Shown here: piece by piece, positions 53,812 to 64,000 of the stretch
How positions within the stretch are numbered: the first letter of the stretch is position 1
How the letters are laid out: each line of letters opens with the position of its first letter
Assembly (NCBI RefSeq): GCF_026151205.1
Contig: NC_087077.1
Span: 17,099,475-17,163,474, forward strand
DNA: 64,000 bases
DNA from: Bolinopsis microptera
Lineage: Eukaryota > Ctenophora > Tentaculata > Lobata > Bolinopsidae
Direction of reading: 5' to 3'
The notes under the pieces: generated by a model
Databases searched by the model: none
What the model saw: the letters and a program-made list of their open reading frames with translations, nothing else
What the model was told of the DNA's origin: nothing
Made by a program: the position numbers and the translations under genes

Positions 53812-56800
53812 ATGCTGGCCTGTGATGACTTCTTGGACGATATTGCTAACATCGAAAAACAGTTAGTATTTTTTTAATCTTTTTTTTAATTGCTATATAA
53901 AGCTTAATAATAATATCTTTAGTTTCATAACTTATAATTTTTTGTCCTTTCATTGATTAAATGTATTAAGATTGCGATTGGTAGGCTCTCCTAATATGAG
54001 AGGCTTTTGTTGCCCACAGCCTCACCACCACACCACTAACACCACATTACTTCAGTTACTACAACACTGGATACAGTGCCGGATGGAGTGCGGGCAAGGA
54101 GGAGGGAGAAAGGGAGGGAGGACCTCTCGGTTACAAGCAGGGAGCACTTCTTGCTAAGGAAATACGCTCATATCAAACATTTGCTGAGACGCTGATCTTA
54201 AATATTCATACTCCTAACAGGTACAGCTGCTGCTTAAAGGGGTTCTGACTTGTGTTTTATCTTTTGAATCTTGTTCAATTGTGGTTATTGTTTAATTTTA
54301 AGCATCGTTAATTTGTATGCAGAAATATGAGGTGGCCATTTTTCATGTTGCAATAACGACTCTTTTTTAATAATATATGAAAATGTAACAAAAATTATAC
54401 AAAATGACAGATTCATTAGCCATAGTGCAATTGTATATTTATTAATTGTGGCGATCTATTAAATGCGTGCAGAATTCATAAAACAAACTCAAATTATGCT
54501 GAAGACGATTTACACAAGTATTTTGAAAGCTCCTGCTAATAAAATCCTTTCGTATCACTTATATGTTTTAAATATCCCCCTCCAAACTCAAATTATGTTT
54601 AACGCAATGGTCACGCAAATTCTATAACAATGTAATTAAATTAACTTCGAGTTCTTTTTCTAAGCATACATGAAATGTGAAATTGTCACCGGTAAGGTTT
54701 TTAAGTCAATCAAAGCATTTAAATGTCAACAATCATTTTGAAATGAAGTTAAGAAAATTTATTTTAAAAGAAGACAAAACTAAAAGTTATGTTATTACAT
54801 TATTACTACAAATAACACGACAAAAATCAAAATGAGTTAAAGAAAATAATCACAATCACATTACATTATTTAAAATCAAATTATCATACCAAAACTTAAG
54901 GATATGTGGCAGCAGCTGTAGGCTCACATGAAATTCCCTTGTAAGAGCTCTGTAAAGGTCCGGGAACTTTAACTCTATATTAGTTTATTAGAGTAGTATA
55001 ACAACTACTGATCTTCCCTAATCATGTAATAATGCATAATAAATCATGTAATGAAATATAATAAGATATATAATAATAACAACTACACACTACACAGCAC
55101 TATAAAATTGCAATTGGTGGTTCAAGTCTGATGTTTCTACAGTCTACACACATTATTATCAGTGCAGCACCACATGTGTTTCAAACAGAAATAAACAGCT
55201 TGGCTTTAATCAGTCATTATATCTCCATTAGTTCAAACCTCCACCCCCCCCCCCCCTCTACCTGTCTATCTGCACTGGCCACTGCAGAGTCTTCTCCAGT
55301 ACCCAACGTATCTCCTCCTCAACTCCTCCTTTCTGCAGATTAAGATGACTGGATAAAGTACCGCGTATATTAGAGGCAGTGTGAACTCTGTGAATCCCAC
55401 CAACATTCCAATATCTGCTACCTCTTTATCAGAGTAACGTTCACCCTCGAAGTAATTCAGCAACAATATGAGCTGGCAGATAATGTACGCAGCGTTACAG
55501 ATGAAGAAGAGGAGAGATACGGAGAAGACGGTGATTGAGACGTGACGGGCGGTATTTGGCATCAGTGGGGAAACTTCGTCATCTTCTTGTTCCCGGAGTG
55601 ATCTTCTCAGGTGTTTTACTTGAATTATCATACATGTTAGCATGATTAGCGGGGGGCCTAGATGGTAGACAGCTTCAATTGAAAGAACAATCCCATTGAA
55701 GATACTATCACACTTTTCAGTGCGTTCGCCAAACCCATAATATATAGCCACAGCCGTAATTCCTCCAGGCATAACGAACAAAAACTGGTAGTAGAGATAG
55801 ATGTATGCACCCTGGTGAACAAGATTTGGTATAAAACTAAAGACAATGGCTGTGAGTATGATGGCATCTGAAACATGAAGCATCATTATGGCAAAGCAAA
55901 GGCAAGCTACAATTTTCCGTAAGCGCTGAAAATTGATCCTATGAAAAGGATTAGAGACCTTAATGGAAATGGAAATGGTCATCACTAAATTGAACACTTT
56001 GGACCAATTGACACCAGGAAGTGCAGTAAGCATGTAGTAAACCAAGCTCTTATAAAGAACAGTCACCTCAACCAGTCCTGTGTACGCTAGGATACTGATC
56101 ACTGAGAGTACCAACTCTCCTTGTGCTCTGAGAATGTCAGACAAGGCAATACCCATGAACAAATTGGGGATTAATTTGTTTCTGTCCTTGTAGTAGCTTC
56201 GAAAGATGAAAATGTTATGGATCACAACTATCACACTCAAAGGTATGGTGAGAGGGGCTAGGTAGAAGAATGCTCCTTTGAAGGCAAAGAAGACTCGACG
56301 GTCAGAAATATCCTGTAACTGATTCATTGCGTATCTAGTGAGTATTTTAAAGGTTATGAAAGAGAAAATGCTAAATTTTATAAACAAAAGCCGCAGTTAA
56401 ATCGGTAGGTTAAGATGATGAGATATTACTAACTATATCAACCAATTCTCATATTAGTGGGTAGGGGAGGTCTAATACATATACTTTCTTTTCACTGACA
56501 ATAATATGCTGACAATAACAAAACTCGTAATATCAAGTGACTGTATTCTGAGTTATGTCCATAAACAAGGTACGGATTCCACGTAAGGATTCCTGCATCA
56601 ATGTATTATCTACTCACAGACATGTTTCAACCTTATAACAAGAATGTAAGAAAGTTCACTGATGTAACTTCTCATACCCTTCAAGAAGTTTTCAAAAGTT
56701 TTACACAGGTTTTAAATCTACATATTGTTAAATTGATGCAGCTTGAAAATGTGTGTAACACTACCTCTTCAGTCGAATAACGAGAGCATTGGAGAGTCTA

Positions 56801-57050
56801 CGAGACATGTGCTCTACCTTTGTTATAGAGAACACGGAGGATTTAATTGAGAGGTTTAACTCGGTCAAAGCAAAACACAGACAGGTTAGCCCACACATGT
56901 TTCAATTTAAAGTATCGATGCTTGCAGAAACTTAGATTATTCGTCCTTCATTGTGTAGTCTGTTGTATTATATACCGTATACGTGATTGTCAGGAAAAAG
57001 CATTTGTTTCAAATTACCTCACAAGTCACAATTCGTGTACCCGGCCTTGA
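53812..57050 (+). CDS. LTO1: LTO1/ORAOV1 homologue, four exons
   Basis: Exons 53812-53861, 54020-54220, 56773-56884 and probably 56928-57050 join in phases 2, 2 and 0 to about 161 residues. Exon 1 is MLACDDFLDDIANIEK. Exon 2 carries seven GX3 steps (GYSAGWSAGKEEGEREGGPL, then GYKQ, GALL), the signature of Yae1/Lto1 proteins, then EIRSYQTFAETL. Exon 3 gives ITRALESLRDMCSTF and LIERFNSVKAKHRQ, matching the C-terminal helix of LTO1. LTO1 pairs with YAE1 as adaptor for loading an iron-sulfur cluster on the ABCE1/Rli1 ribosome recycling factor in the cytosol. The last exon (KLRLFVLHCV onward) is less certain. The 2.55-kb second intron contains an antisense GPCR gene. Confidence 0.85.
55084..55180. 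repeat. donor-like copy of the 92-bp insert in the broken receptor
   Basis: This segment, starting TACACACTACACAGCAC, matches 51550-51641 in the same orientation with few differences (an extra TGCA and single changes). It lies just beyond the 3' end of the GPCR at 55266 in the LTO1 intron. Confidence 0.8.
55266..56387 (-). CDS. seven-TM GPCR, intact and single-exon, nested in LTO1 intron
   Basis: One uninterrupted frame of up to 373 residues; a second ATG at residue 21 (MNQLQDISDRR) may be the real start. Seven hydrophobic helices are visible: TM1 FFYLAPLTIPLSVIVVIHN, TM2 FMGIALSDILRA, TM3 NLVMTISISIKV followed by SNPFHRI where DRY is usual, TM4 CFAIMMLHVSDAIIL, TM5 IVLSIEAVYHLGPPLIML, TM6 ITVFSVSLLFFICNAAYI, TM7 FTLPLIYAVLYPVIL in place of NPxxY. 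A basic C tail follows. This is a divergent rhodopsin-like receptor of the kind expanded in cnidarians and placozoans; ligand unknown. AATAAA on the minus strand at 54984-54989 is a likely poly(A) signal. Confidence 0.88.
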   Translation of the reverse strand: MFIKFSIFSFITFKILTRYAMNQLQDISDRRVFFAFKGAFFYLAPLTIPLSVIVVIHNIFIFRSYYKDRNKLIPNLFMGIALSDILRAQGELVLSVISILAYTGLVEVTVLYKSLVYYMLTALPGVNWSKVFNLVMTISISIKVSNPFHRINFQRLRKIVACLCFAIMMLHVSDAIILTAIVFSFIPNLVHQGAYIYLYYQFLFVMPGGITAVAIYYGFGERTEKCDSIFNGIVLSIEAVYHLGPPLIMLTCMIIQVKHLRRSLREQEDDEVSPLMPNTARHVSITVFSVSLLFFICNAAYIICQLILLLNYFEGERYSDKEVADIGMLVGFTEFTLPLIYAVLYPVILICRKEELRRRYVGYWRRLCSGQCR

Positions 57051-58198
57051 TAATATGTTAACAATTTAGACTGACGAGTTTCACGAGTATTATATTTGAG
57101 CAAAGTTCTGTTTCCCCTTTTTTTGTATGGTTTATTCAGTGTTGTATATATAGTTACAAATTACAATCTCAGGTATGCTCTCTACTGAGCAAACAACGGA
57201 ACAATGATACACAAAGTCCCAGTCCTGACATGTCCTTTTAACACACGTGACTCACACGGATACCCCACCTGGAGTCTCAGTCTTGCAGCAATTCCGGTTA
57301 GGGTTGTCTGTTTTTAGGGTTGTCTGTTTTTAGGGTTGTCTGTTTTTATGGTTGTCTGTTTTTAGGGTTGCCAGTTTTTTGTTAGCTTAGGTTTCACTTA
57401 ATTTTATTCTGAAATATGATAGCTGTCGTGGTGTCACTCTTGATTTTGTTTAATTTCGTGTAAATTTTAGGAGTGAATCAATAGATTTATGTGTAATAAA
57501 TTCAATCAATACATTGTCTCAATTTAAAACATGTTCACTTCTTAATTTATAGCTTCTATGTAGTATGTACAGAGTAGTCAATTGTCATATGAACTCTACC
57601 CCAGATCTAGCCCATTTCTAGGTCAATTATATTCAATCCATGGATCACATCACTAATTGTACGTTACTGATTGGTGACGTGATCTGACCCCTCTTTGGGG
57701 GCCGGATCAGTTTCCGGTCCCAAAGTCTCCCAGTGGTCAAATGATGCAAAGTTCCCGGGTTTATCCTGTGGCATATTAATGATGGAGGATCTTGAAGCGC
57801 AATAACCAAATACCAAATTATTGTGCAAAGCTTAACGCGCGGCTTTTACACACGTGTTCACATCTTATTTAGCTTTACGTACGTTCGCTCCTTGCTCGAT
57901 GAACATTATGTACGATCTTCATTGAAGTAGTCAGTAAAACAAGGACATGATACTATCTATGTGGGGGGACTACGGACCCCATCATAACCCATTTCAAATT
58001 TGCCGCCTGGTTACATAGCACTCAAATTATTTGTTATATAGTAGTGTTGAAAGTATTAAAACTTGTTACATTATACATACCGGTTATGTTGAAATGTGGT
58101 TGCGGATAGCTTCTAATTGTCTAATTCCACCAATAATGGAGATAGACAGAAGATAAAATTTTCCACAGTTAAATTAGATATTTTTGATTTATTTCATC
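57051..58198. other. spacer downstream of LTO1
   Basis: Contains AATAAA at 57495-57500 and a 17-18 bp tandem repeat (57298-57380). Otherwise no feature recognised. Confidence 0.45.
57298..57380. repeat. TTAGGGTTGTCTGTTTT tandem repeat
   Basis: About five units of a 16-18 base repeat, the last ones degenerate. It contains TTAGGG once per unit but is not telomeric. Confidence 0.75.
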
Positions 58199-58200
58199 TA

Positions 58201-59852
58201 CGGGTATATGGCCCCCAGAATATAGGTGGCCCCCAAAATATAGGTCATGTTAGTGGATACATTTCTAACCAAGATAAGCAATACTAATGGGATCTGTTAC
58301 TGCTAGGTTGGAGTAAAACATGTAACTTATGTTTCTGGATAAAAATTTTGGACCTACATGAGGTATTTTGGTATATTTGGTCATGACAGCGAAAGATTTA
58401 AACGATGTTGTCATTTTCTAGAGGGGTAAATATGGCGAAAAATTGTCATGACAAAAATCTGTCCAACACATGCCATTAAGACTACTGGTATGAGTATAAG
58501 TATTATTTTAAGCTATCTTTTCATCGAGACATCTGCAAACTGACAATTTGGAAAAAAGTTATGGCCACCACAATTTTACGGGCCCCCAGAATATAGGTCT
58601 ATACGACCCCCAGAATATAGGTTGGTCAAAAACCCTGAACATGCCCAAAACCATGCTTTGGGATGCTCTACTTGTAGCTACTAGTCTCCTGAACCCACAT
58701 ATCAAGTTTTATCAAAATTGGATAAAAATTGGCCGAGTTATGGGATAAAAACAAAAACCATATGCCCATATTTGGGCATACGCACCAAATTTGATCGATT
58801 TTGGTCCATAAATTGGTCAAATATCAATATTTTTGAATGAAACCAACTTTATATGGAAGGTAAGCATATATTACACATTCTCTATGATTATCAGCTCAAT
58901 ATCTACCTAACTGTGGATTCTGTGTTCAAATAATCGCAAAAAATGAACAAAATCGCCCATATCTCAAACTGACTTCGCTCAAAACAATAGAACTCAATAG
59001 GGTTTCAATATTTTCACATGAAATTTTCAGAATCAACGTAGAATTGTCTCATGACCTTAAGTTTTGGGACAGAATTTTGAGTTAGGCCTTTAAAAAAATT
59101 TGGCGGCCAAAAATGTCTGATTTACAGTCATTGAGGTGCACATTGTATTGATACAGATAAAAACAGCCCCCCTCAATCATATCTAGGGACACTCCTTCAA
59201 TCTTATTTAAGTATTTAGTTAAGATCCCTACTAAATGAGTGCATGAAAGCTTTTAAACAAGTAAAATTAAAGATTTTACTCATCACGGGTATATGGCCCC
59301 CAGAATATAGGTTTTAAAAAAAAAATAGCGACCAAGATTCTGCATTTTCTCTGTCACCCTGAGCATTAAGGAATGTGGGGTAGTGATAAGAAACAGTTAA
59401 AGAACATATGCTGAAGAGATGGCATCATCAAAATGTATGAAGGTGGAGTATTTGAGGACGATTTTTGCATACCTATATTCTGGGGGCCGTAGTTTTTGAT
59501 TTTTTGCTATTAAGTATACTCTAAACCATTTCAATTTAGTATCTGGAGCCATTGGCATCATCAATACAGTCTCAGCAACATATTCTGACTGCATATAACT
59601 GTCTGTGACAATTTTAGAACAACTTAGGAACAGATGTTTGGACCTATATTCTGGGGGCCCTGTTAAAAAATGGTATTTTTACAGGTGAAAAAAAAGTACA
59701 CTTAAAAACCTAATAATTATTTTCAACTACCCAAGAAACATTTAAAGGGTTATAATGTACATATTTACAGCCCTAAACATGCTTAGAAGTAGTTTTAACA
59801 CCTGTTTCTAAGTGCTCAAAAAACGACCTATATTCTGGGGGCCATATACCCG
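58201..59852. mobile_element. 1652-bp TA-flanked non-coding element, copy B
   Basis: Nearly identical to 34131-35783 in the same orientation, with a handful of substitutions and 1-2 base indels. Flanked by TA at 58199-58200 and 59853-59854, ends CGGGTATATGG and CCATATACCCG. The internal CCCCCAGAATATAGG motifs and their flip are preserved. Recent mobility is likely. Confidence 0.9.
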
Positions 59853-59854
59853 TA

Positions 59855-60799
59855 TTGCGTGGTATCAAATTTATGTTCCATCAGGCATCATCCTTTAAAC
59901 TGTTCTGAGATTTAATATTGATAGTAGATATGATGTAAGATTTAGAATTATTATCAAATATACCCTAAAATTAACTCAGTAAGATTATTTGAAATTTCAA
60001 AGACGATTCTAGTTCTACAGGTCGTAAAGGATACTCAAATTAGTTCATGAATAAACAAAATACTGACTTTCCTGATGAGATTTTGCACTGTTCTCTCTAT
60101 GGTCATATTTAAAGTTTAGTTCAGATTCTTTTTGTTTTTGGTTTACCTTGCTTTTGTATTTATGTTATAACAATCTTTTTCTCTACTGTATTAAATATAT
60201 CATGACGTTGGTGTCAGCATTTAGTAACACATAAAACACGCTTCTTTACAATAACAAGAAATCAACTTCTAGTTTGATAGGTGAACACATTCTTTGATAT
60301 ACTCCCAAAGTCAAGATAAAAAGAGTTGTATAAAATAATAGACATGTTCGACATCAAAGGTTAAAATAAAGGTAATTAATAATGTTTGTCCTTAAATTAA
60401 TTCCGTACTGATTAATTCCATAGAATACTAAAACGTTAATTCCATATAATACTGAAAAATTAATCGGTGCTTATTTGGAGTAAACATTCTTTCTAAATAA
60501 AATAAAGAACGTTTTATCTTCCGTACTGACTCCTATTCTTAAGCACAATTTATTCCAGGCCATAACGTGTTTTGCAGCATGTCGTTAAGTATATCTTCGT
60601 AAGTTCATACCCTTTCTTGTCTCCTGAACTTGAAGTGCAGCTGAGAGTTACTCCTCGTAAAATACGAAATTGGTTTACATCTCGTAGTCAGCATGTCTTT
60701 TTCTGAGAGATTTCTCGGTTAGACTATTTTGAGAATGCGTGACGAAAGAGATACTTTTTAGACGGTGGTCAGCAGTTGCCGAAAATATTTTATTTATAA
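59855..60799. other. AT-rich spacer
   Basis: No exon or repeat family recognised. Confidence 0.45.
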
Positions 60800-60801
60800 T
60801 A

Positions 60802-61568
60802 CAGGGTGGGCCAAAAGTCAGTGTGCAAACGTTGGCCTTAATAGCTCAGTCACTGAGTGCCCAATTGAAATACTTCCTTCTGGTATGACTTAGTACCACC
60901 ACTGGTTCGAGGAATTTGTCAACTCGAAAAATATTCGCGTTCATTTTTTTCAAATGGAGGTTCATTTTCACATTTATTTGATAGTTTGGATAGTCGGATC
61001 AAGCTAAATGTTATTGAATTGTGTTTGGCCATTCGAATTACGTTTGTCCTGAAAGAATTAGAACTGTAGCTTCTCAGATGACCGAGATATGAAGCATAAC
61101 GAATTTATTCATTACGTGTGATCAGGTGATTGGTTTACCTAATCACGTGATAAGGTGCCCCCGTTAACTACCCCGTTAAACATTATGGGAATTGTTAAGG
61201 GTGCCCAATTAAGGTGTCGTGTCACGGTGTCACATAATCACCCAGTCAATTTTGTTAACGAGATACACAAAATGCTTGATAACTTCGTCATTTCTAATCC
61301 GTTTTGCCTCATGTTTTCAGATCATATGCAACATTTGATAATCTACCGTCTCTGAAAAAATTAGGCGTTCAGCATGTTCAGAGAAAACAATATAGGTGTT
61401 TTAATATTGAATGGGCGTGGTCTAAAATATTCGAATTTTCAAATTTTGACGACGGAATCCTCGAACCAGTAAGTACAGTATGCCATCTGCAAAGCAACAG
61501 CTCTTAAATATAAAACACGGCGGAGGTATAAGACCCAACGTTTGCACACTGACTTTTGGCCCACCCTG
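60802..61568. mobile_element. 767-bp TA-flanked MITE, mariner-type ends
   Basis: Inverted ends CAGGGTGGGCCAAAAGTCAG continue through GTGTGCAAACGTTGG for about 35 bp. TA flanks at 60800-60801 and 61569-61570. The CAGGGTGG..CAAAAGT start resembles the ends of the 3.5-kb element at 42367. No transposase remnant recognised. Confidence 0.88.
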
Positions 61569-61570
61569 TA

Positions 61571-63695
61571 CTAAAAACTGAATACTCACCTTGTGTACAA
61601 TAATTGTAAGTGCGTAATACAACACAGTACCAGCAAACAGATGGTTTTAGAGCAAACAAGTGGTTAGCTGCATTCTCAGGATTTCCCCGGTTAAAAATCC
61701 AATCAAATGGCGCTATATGGTTGTCGAGATACAGTGTATGTCGATATACAGTGTGATTACCGATATGTTGTTGGGTTTAACCATCGTGCTGGGCCCTGTC
61801 TGTGGCTTTCTTCTGTTTAAAAAAGATATCTTGGTTAAGGTACAGAATCCTATTGTGAATGAGTTGTGAATTTGTGAAAAATGATGTCGACTGTCGAGAG
61901 TCGGTCGAATCATTTTCTCTGTGCTTGTATGATCTTACAGTTAGTGGTAGCTCGTTTGGCTTCGGATGGTTTGTAATTAGTAATAACTGTCACAGTGTCA
62001 CTTGTCGGTCGTTTTCCTGACTATACCTACATTGAGTATTTCCCTGTGATGGAAGGAGAATCAAAACAATCCAAGTAAAAACTGAAAACGGCAACATAGC
62101 TACCAGTCTTATAGAGAACTGGTGAACCTAAACGTGTAGGTAGGGTTACAGACAAACATAACGAACAACGTAAAAGCAATATTAAGAAGGTCATTATTCT
62201 TATCTTCGCATAATATGCTATCAATTTGCAAAACCGCTTAATTTTATCAAGACATAATTACTGCACACTGTGAACTCGTCGGTATTTATTCTCGCATATT
62301 TTGTGTCTACTTGGGTCATGAAATCTTTGTCCTACAGTCATCTGTACCGGGAATGATGACAATTTTTTATTGTTTCTTGAATATTCTCCGCAGAATTTTG
62401 ATTAACGAGCTCGTAAATGAGTAAATCGTCACAACATGCCTATTAATTTCTGAGCTCCGCTTTGATCCTCTGATTAATGTGATTCCGAAGAATTCCCACT
62501 GGTAAGAAAATGCCAATTATGTTGTTAAAGTCGAATTACGTTGAGAAATTTCGGGGATGAGGTAATGTGAGCGGGATTGTTACTAGGTACAGGATTAATA
62601 ATCCTTCTCAGGGTTGACTATTAAGAATCCCTCTTATCTGGCTCCAACAAAGATCAGATCACGTCACCCAATCTGTGACGATCCATGGATTTATAGCTGA
62701 TTAACATGGTAATTATGTAGTCCCTCACTCAAGTAATAGAGCGAAGCAGAGCCTCCTTAATATAGTTCATTTTATAGTTCATTATAGGGACAATAACATC
62801 ACTGAAGTTGACGAATTTTTCTTCTCTCATATTATGTCGGTGAGAGACCAAGATAGGAAAGAATGTAGCGAACGCCAACTTGGCTGATAATGATTGCTAT
62901 TCTGCTGAAGAATAGAGTTTGAAATCCATTCTCTCATACCATCTACAATCTACATCCAATGACAATGAGAAGAGTTTGTCAAGCGGAAGATAAATTTATG
63001 ATTCCTAGATGAAGTGGCAGACGAAAATCATGGAGGAGTTCAACGATTGTGCGAGATTCAGTTATTATACAGCTCAACTTTGATTAATATCAATGAACAG
63101 TGCTGACACCTTGAAAATGTATTCCTCGAAATATGGATCAGTGTTTCCTAGTCCACAGATAGCGCATCTCGCTGTCTTGGCGCTGCCCTCACCCACTGAA
63201 ACATTTTCAACCTTTGTTGTTGTTCTTTCCCTTTTCATCTCGAATCTTCGAATTATTTATGTCAAATACCGAGTCGTTTGTTTATAAATTAATTAAGCGG
63301 CTCGCTTCTAAATTCTTCTGCGCCGATGTATTCGTTCTCATTTATCATTATCTCATTTAAAAAACAGCCAAGCCGTTTATAATTATTCGTTTGTTTTGTG
63401 TCATTTCCTTTATTTAATGAATTGGGAACTTAAGAGAAGGTCAAAATTCCTCAGAATCTAACACATTTTGGCACAAAAGGTCTCGGACCGGTAAATGTAA
63501 TCGTAAAAACATTATACAGTATAAAATATAGAAGCTATTTGAGTATTAATCATACTGTTGATTATGGGTCACAAACCGTTTAATGAAATATTCGAACTTA
63601 CCTTAAAATTATGACTATTACGATGCATATTTCCAATTCCTGTACGTCGCACTATTATTTAGGTATTAAAGACGGCTGTACCAGTTCTTACGAAT
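61571..63695. other. spacer with one candidate exon
   Basis: 61660-61860 is open with a strong hydrophobic run (DMLLGLTIVLGPVCGFLLF) and could be an exon ending at the donor-like GTACAG near 61839, with acceptor AG at 61651-61652 or 61679-61680. It is weakly reminiscent of membrane segments of GPI1/PIG-Q, but this is only an impression. The remainder is AT-rich with no recognised feature. Confidence 0.3.
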
Positions 63696-63932
63696 ATGTC
63701 AACCAACACTGATGGTGATGTTGGTGAAGACTATTCACTGCTGGCAAAGGAAGAAACAGAAGTGGAAAGCAACAAAGAGGAATATGCTTGCTCTGTCTGT
63801 GGAATGATTTTCTCTTTAGGGGACGACTTTACAGTTCATTATAGGGTGAATCATACAATAACTGAAACTGGAATTGACGAGGTTTCCGTCTCTGATATTT
63901 CTGTGAAAGGGAATGCTATCTTATTGATCTGA
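63696..63932 (+). CDS. single C2H2 zinc-finger ORF or first coding exon
   Basis: ATG at 63696, stop TGA at 63930-63932, 78 residues. An acidic N terminus (KEETEVESNKEEY) precedes one zinc finger, CSVCGMIFSLGDDFTVHYRV then NH, spacing CX2CX12HX4H. An acceptor-like TTATTTAG just upstream (about 63654-63661) suggests a 5' UTR exon before it. It may be the first coding exon of a longer protein running past the window. Nucleic-acid binding is inferred from the finger only. Confidence 0.55.
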   Translation: MSTNTDGDVGEDYSLLAKEETEVESNKEEYACSVCGMIFSLGDDFTVHYRVNHTITETGIDEVSVSDISVKGNAILLI

Positions 63933-64000
63933 ACATAAATTATAATTTTGGAGACGTATTATTATATGTTGATTTTAGCTGAATTTATCGAGTTTGTTTT

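Noticed and set aside
57298-57380. Telomeric repeat
   Set aside because: TTAGGG occurs only once per 16-18 bp unit, so it is an ordinary minisatellite.

Overview
This is an animal nuclear genome window: AT-rich, with intron-split genes (GT..AG boundaries), intron-nested genes and a dense load of short DNA transposons and broken LINEs. The genes (Rab6, a PH-RhoGAP protein, LTO1, divergent rhodopsin-type receptors, secreted TSR/Sushi-type modular proteins, LDLa-linked receptors of the GRL101/relaxin-receptor type) suit an early-branching metazoan, most likely a cnidarian; that placement is inference. No bacterial operon, CRISPR array or organelle sequence was seen.

Layout. 0-6 kb: the 3' end of an unrecognised gene, then a broken secreted thrombospondin-repeat gene (3616-5419) followed directly by a 629-bp MITE. 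6-8.3 kb: degenerate GC-rich repeats. 8.3-12.9 kb: a complete 10-exon minus-strand RhoGAP gene. 13-17 kb: a LINE relic with two hAT MITEs and a second copy of the 629-bp MITE family. 17.6-37.3 kb: a complete six-exon Rab6 gene on the minus strand. Its 13.2-kb last intron holds a tandem duplication of about 4.5 and 5.7 kb, each unit carrying a secreted Sushi-like gene on the plus strand, bracketed by an inverted repeat. Its 4.8-kb intron holds a 312-bp palindromic locus and a 1.65-kb TA-flanked element. 39-46 kb: a patchwork of LINE fragments, then a 3.5-kb mariner-type element whose transposase has been gutted and whose interior is a motif array with roughly 150-bp spacing. 46 kb: nested palindromes. 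47.4-52.6 kb: broken LDLa/GPCR exons separated by a 22-bp minisatellite made of RFX X-box-like sites. 53.8-57 kb: an LTO1 gene with an intact antisense GPCR nested in its second intron. 58.2-61.6 kb: a second copy of the 1.65-kb element and a 767-bp TA-flanked element. 63.7 kb: a small C2H2 zinc-finger ORF.

The window's most unusual signal is a shared architecture in unrelated non-coding transposons: a family-specific short motif repeated many times, pointing one way in the left half and the other way in the right half. It is clearest at 42367-45875 (6 forward and about 8 reverse copies), and also seen at 34131-35783, 58201-59852 and 3041-3446. Exon coordinates were set by hand from splice sites, reading phase and family similarity; nothing here has been checked by database search or transcripts.
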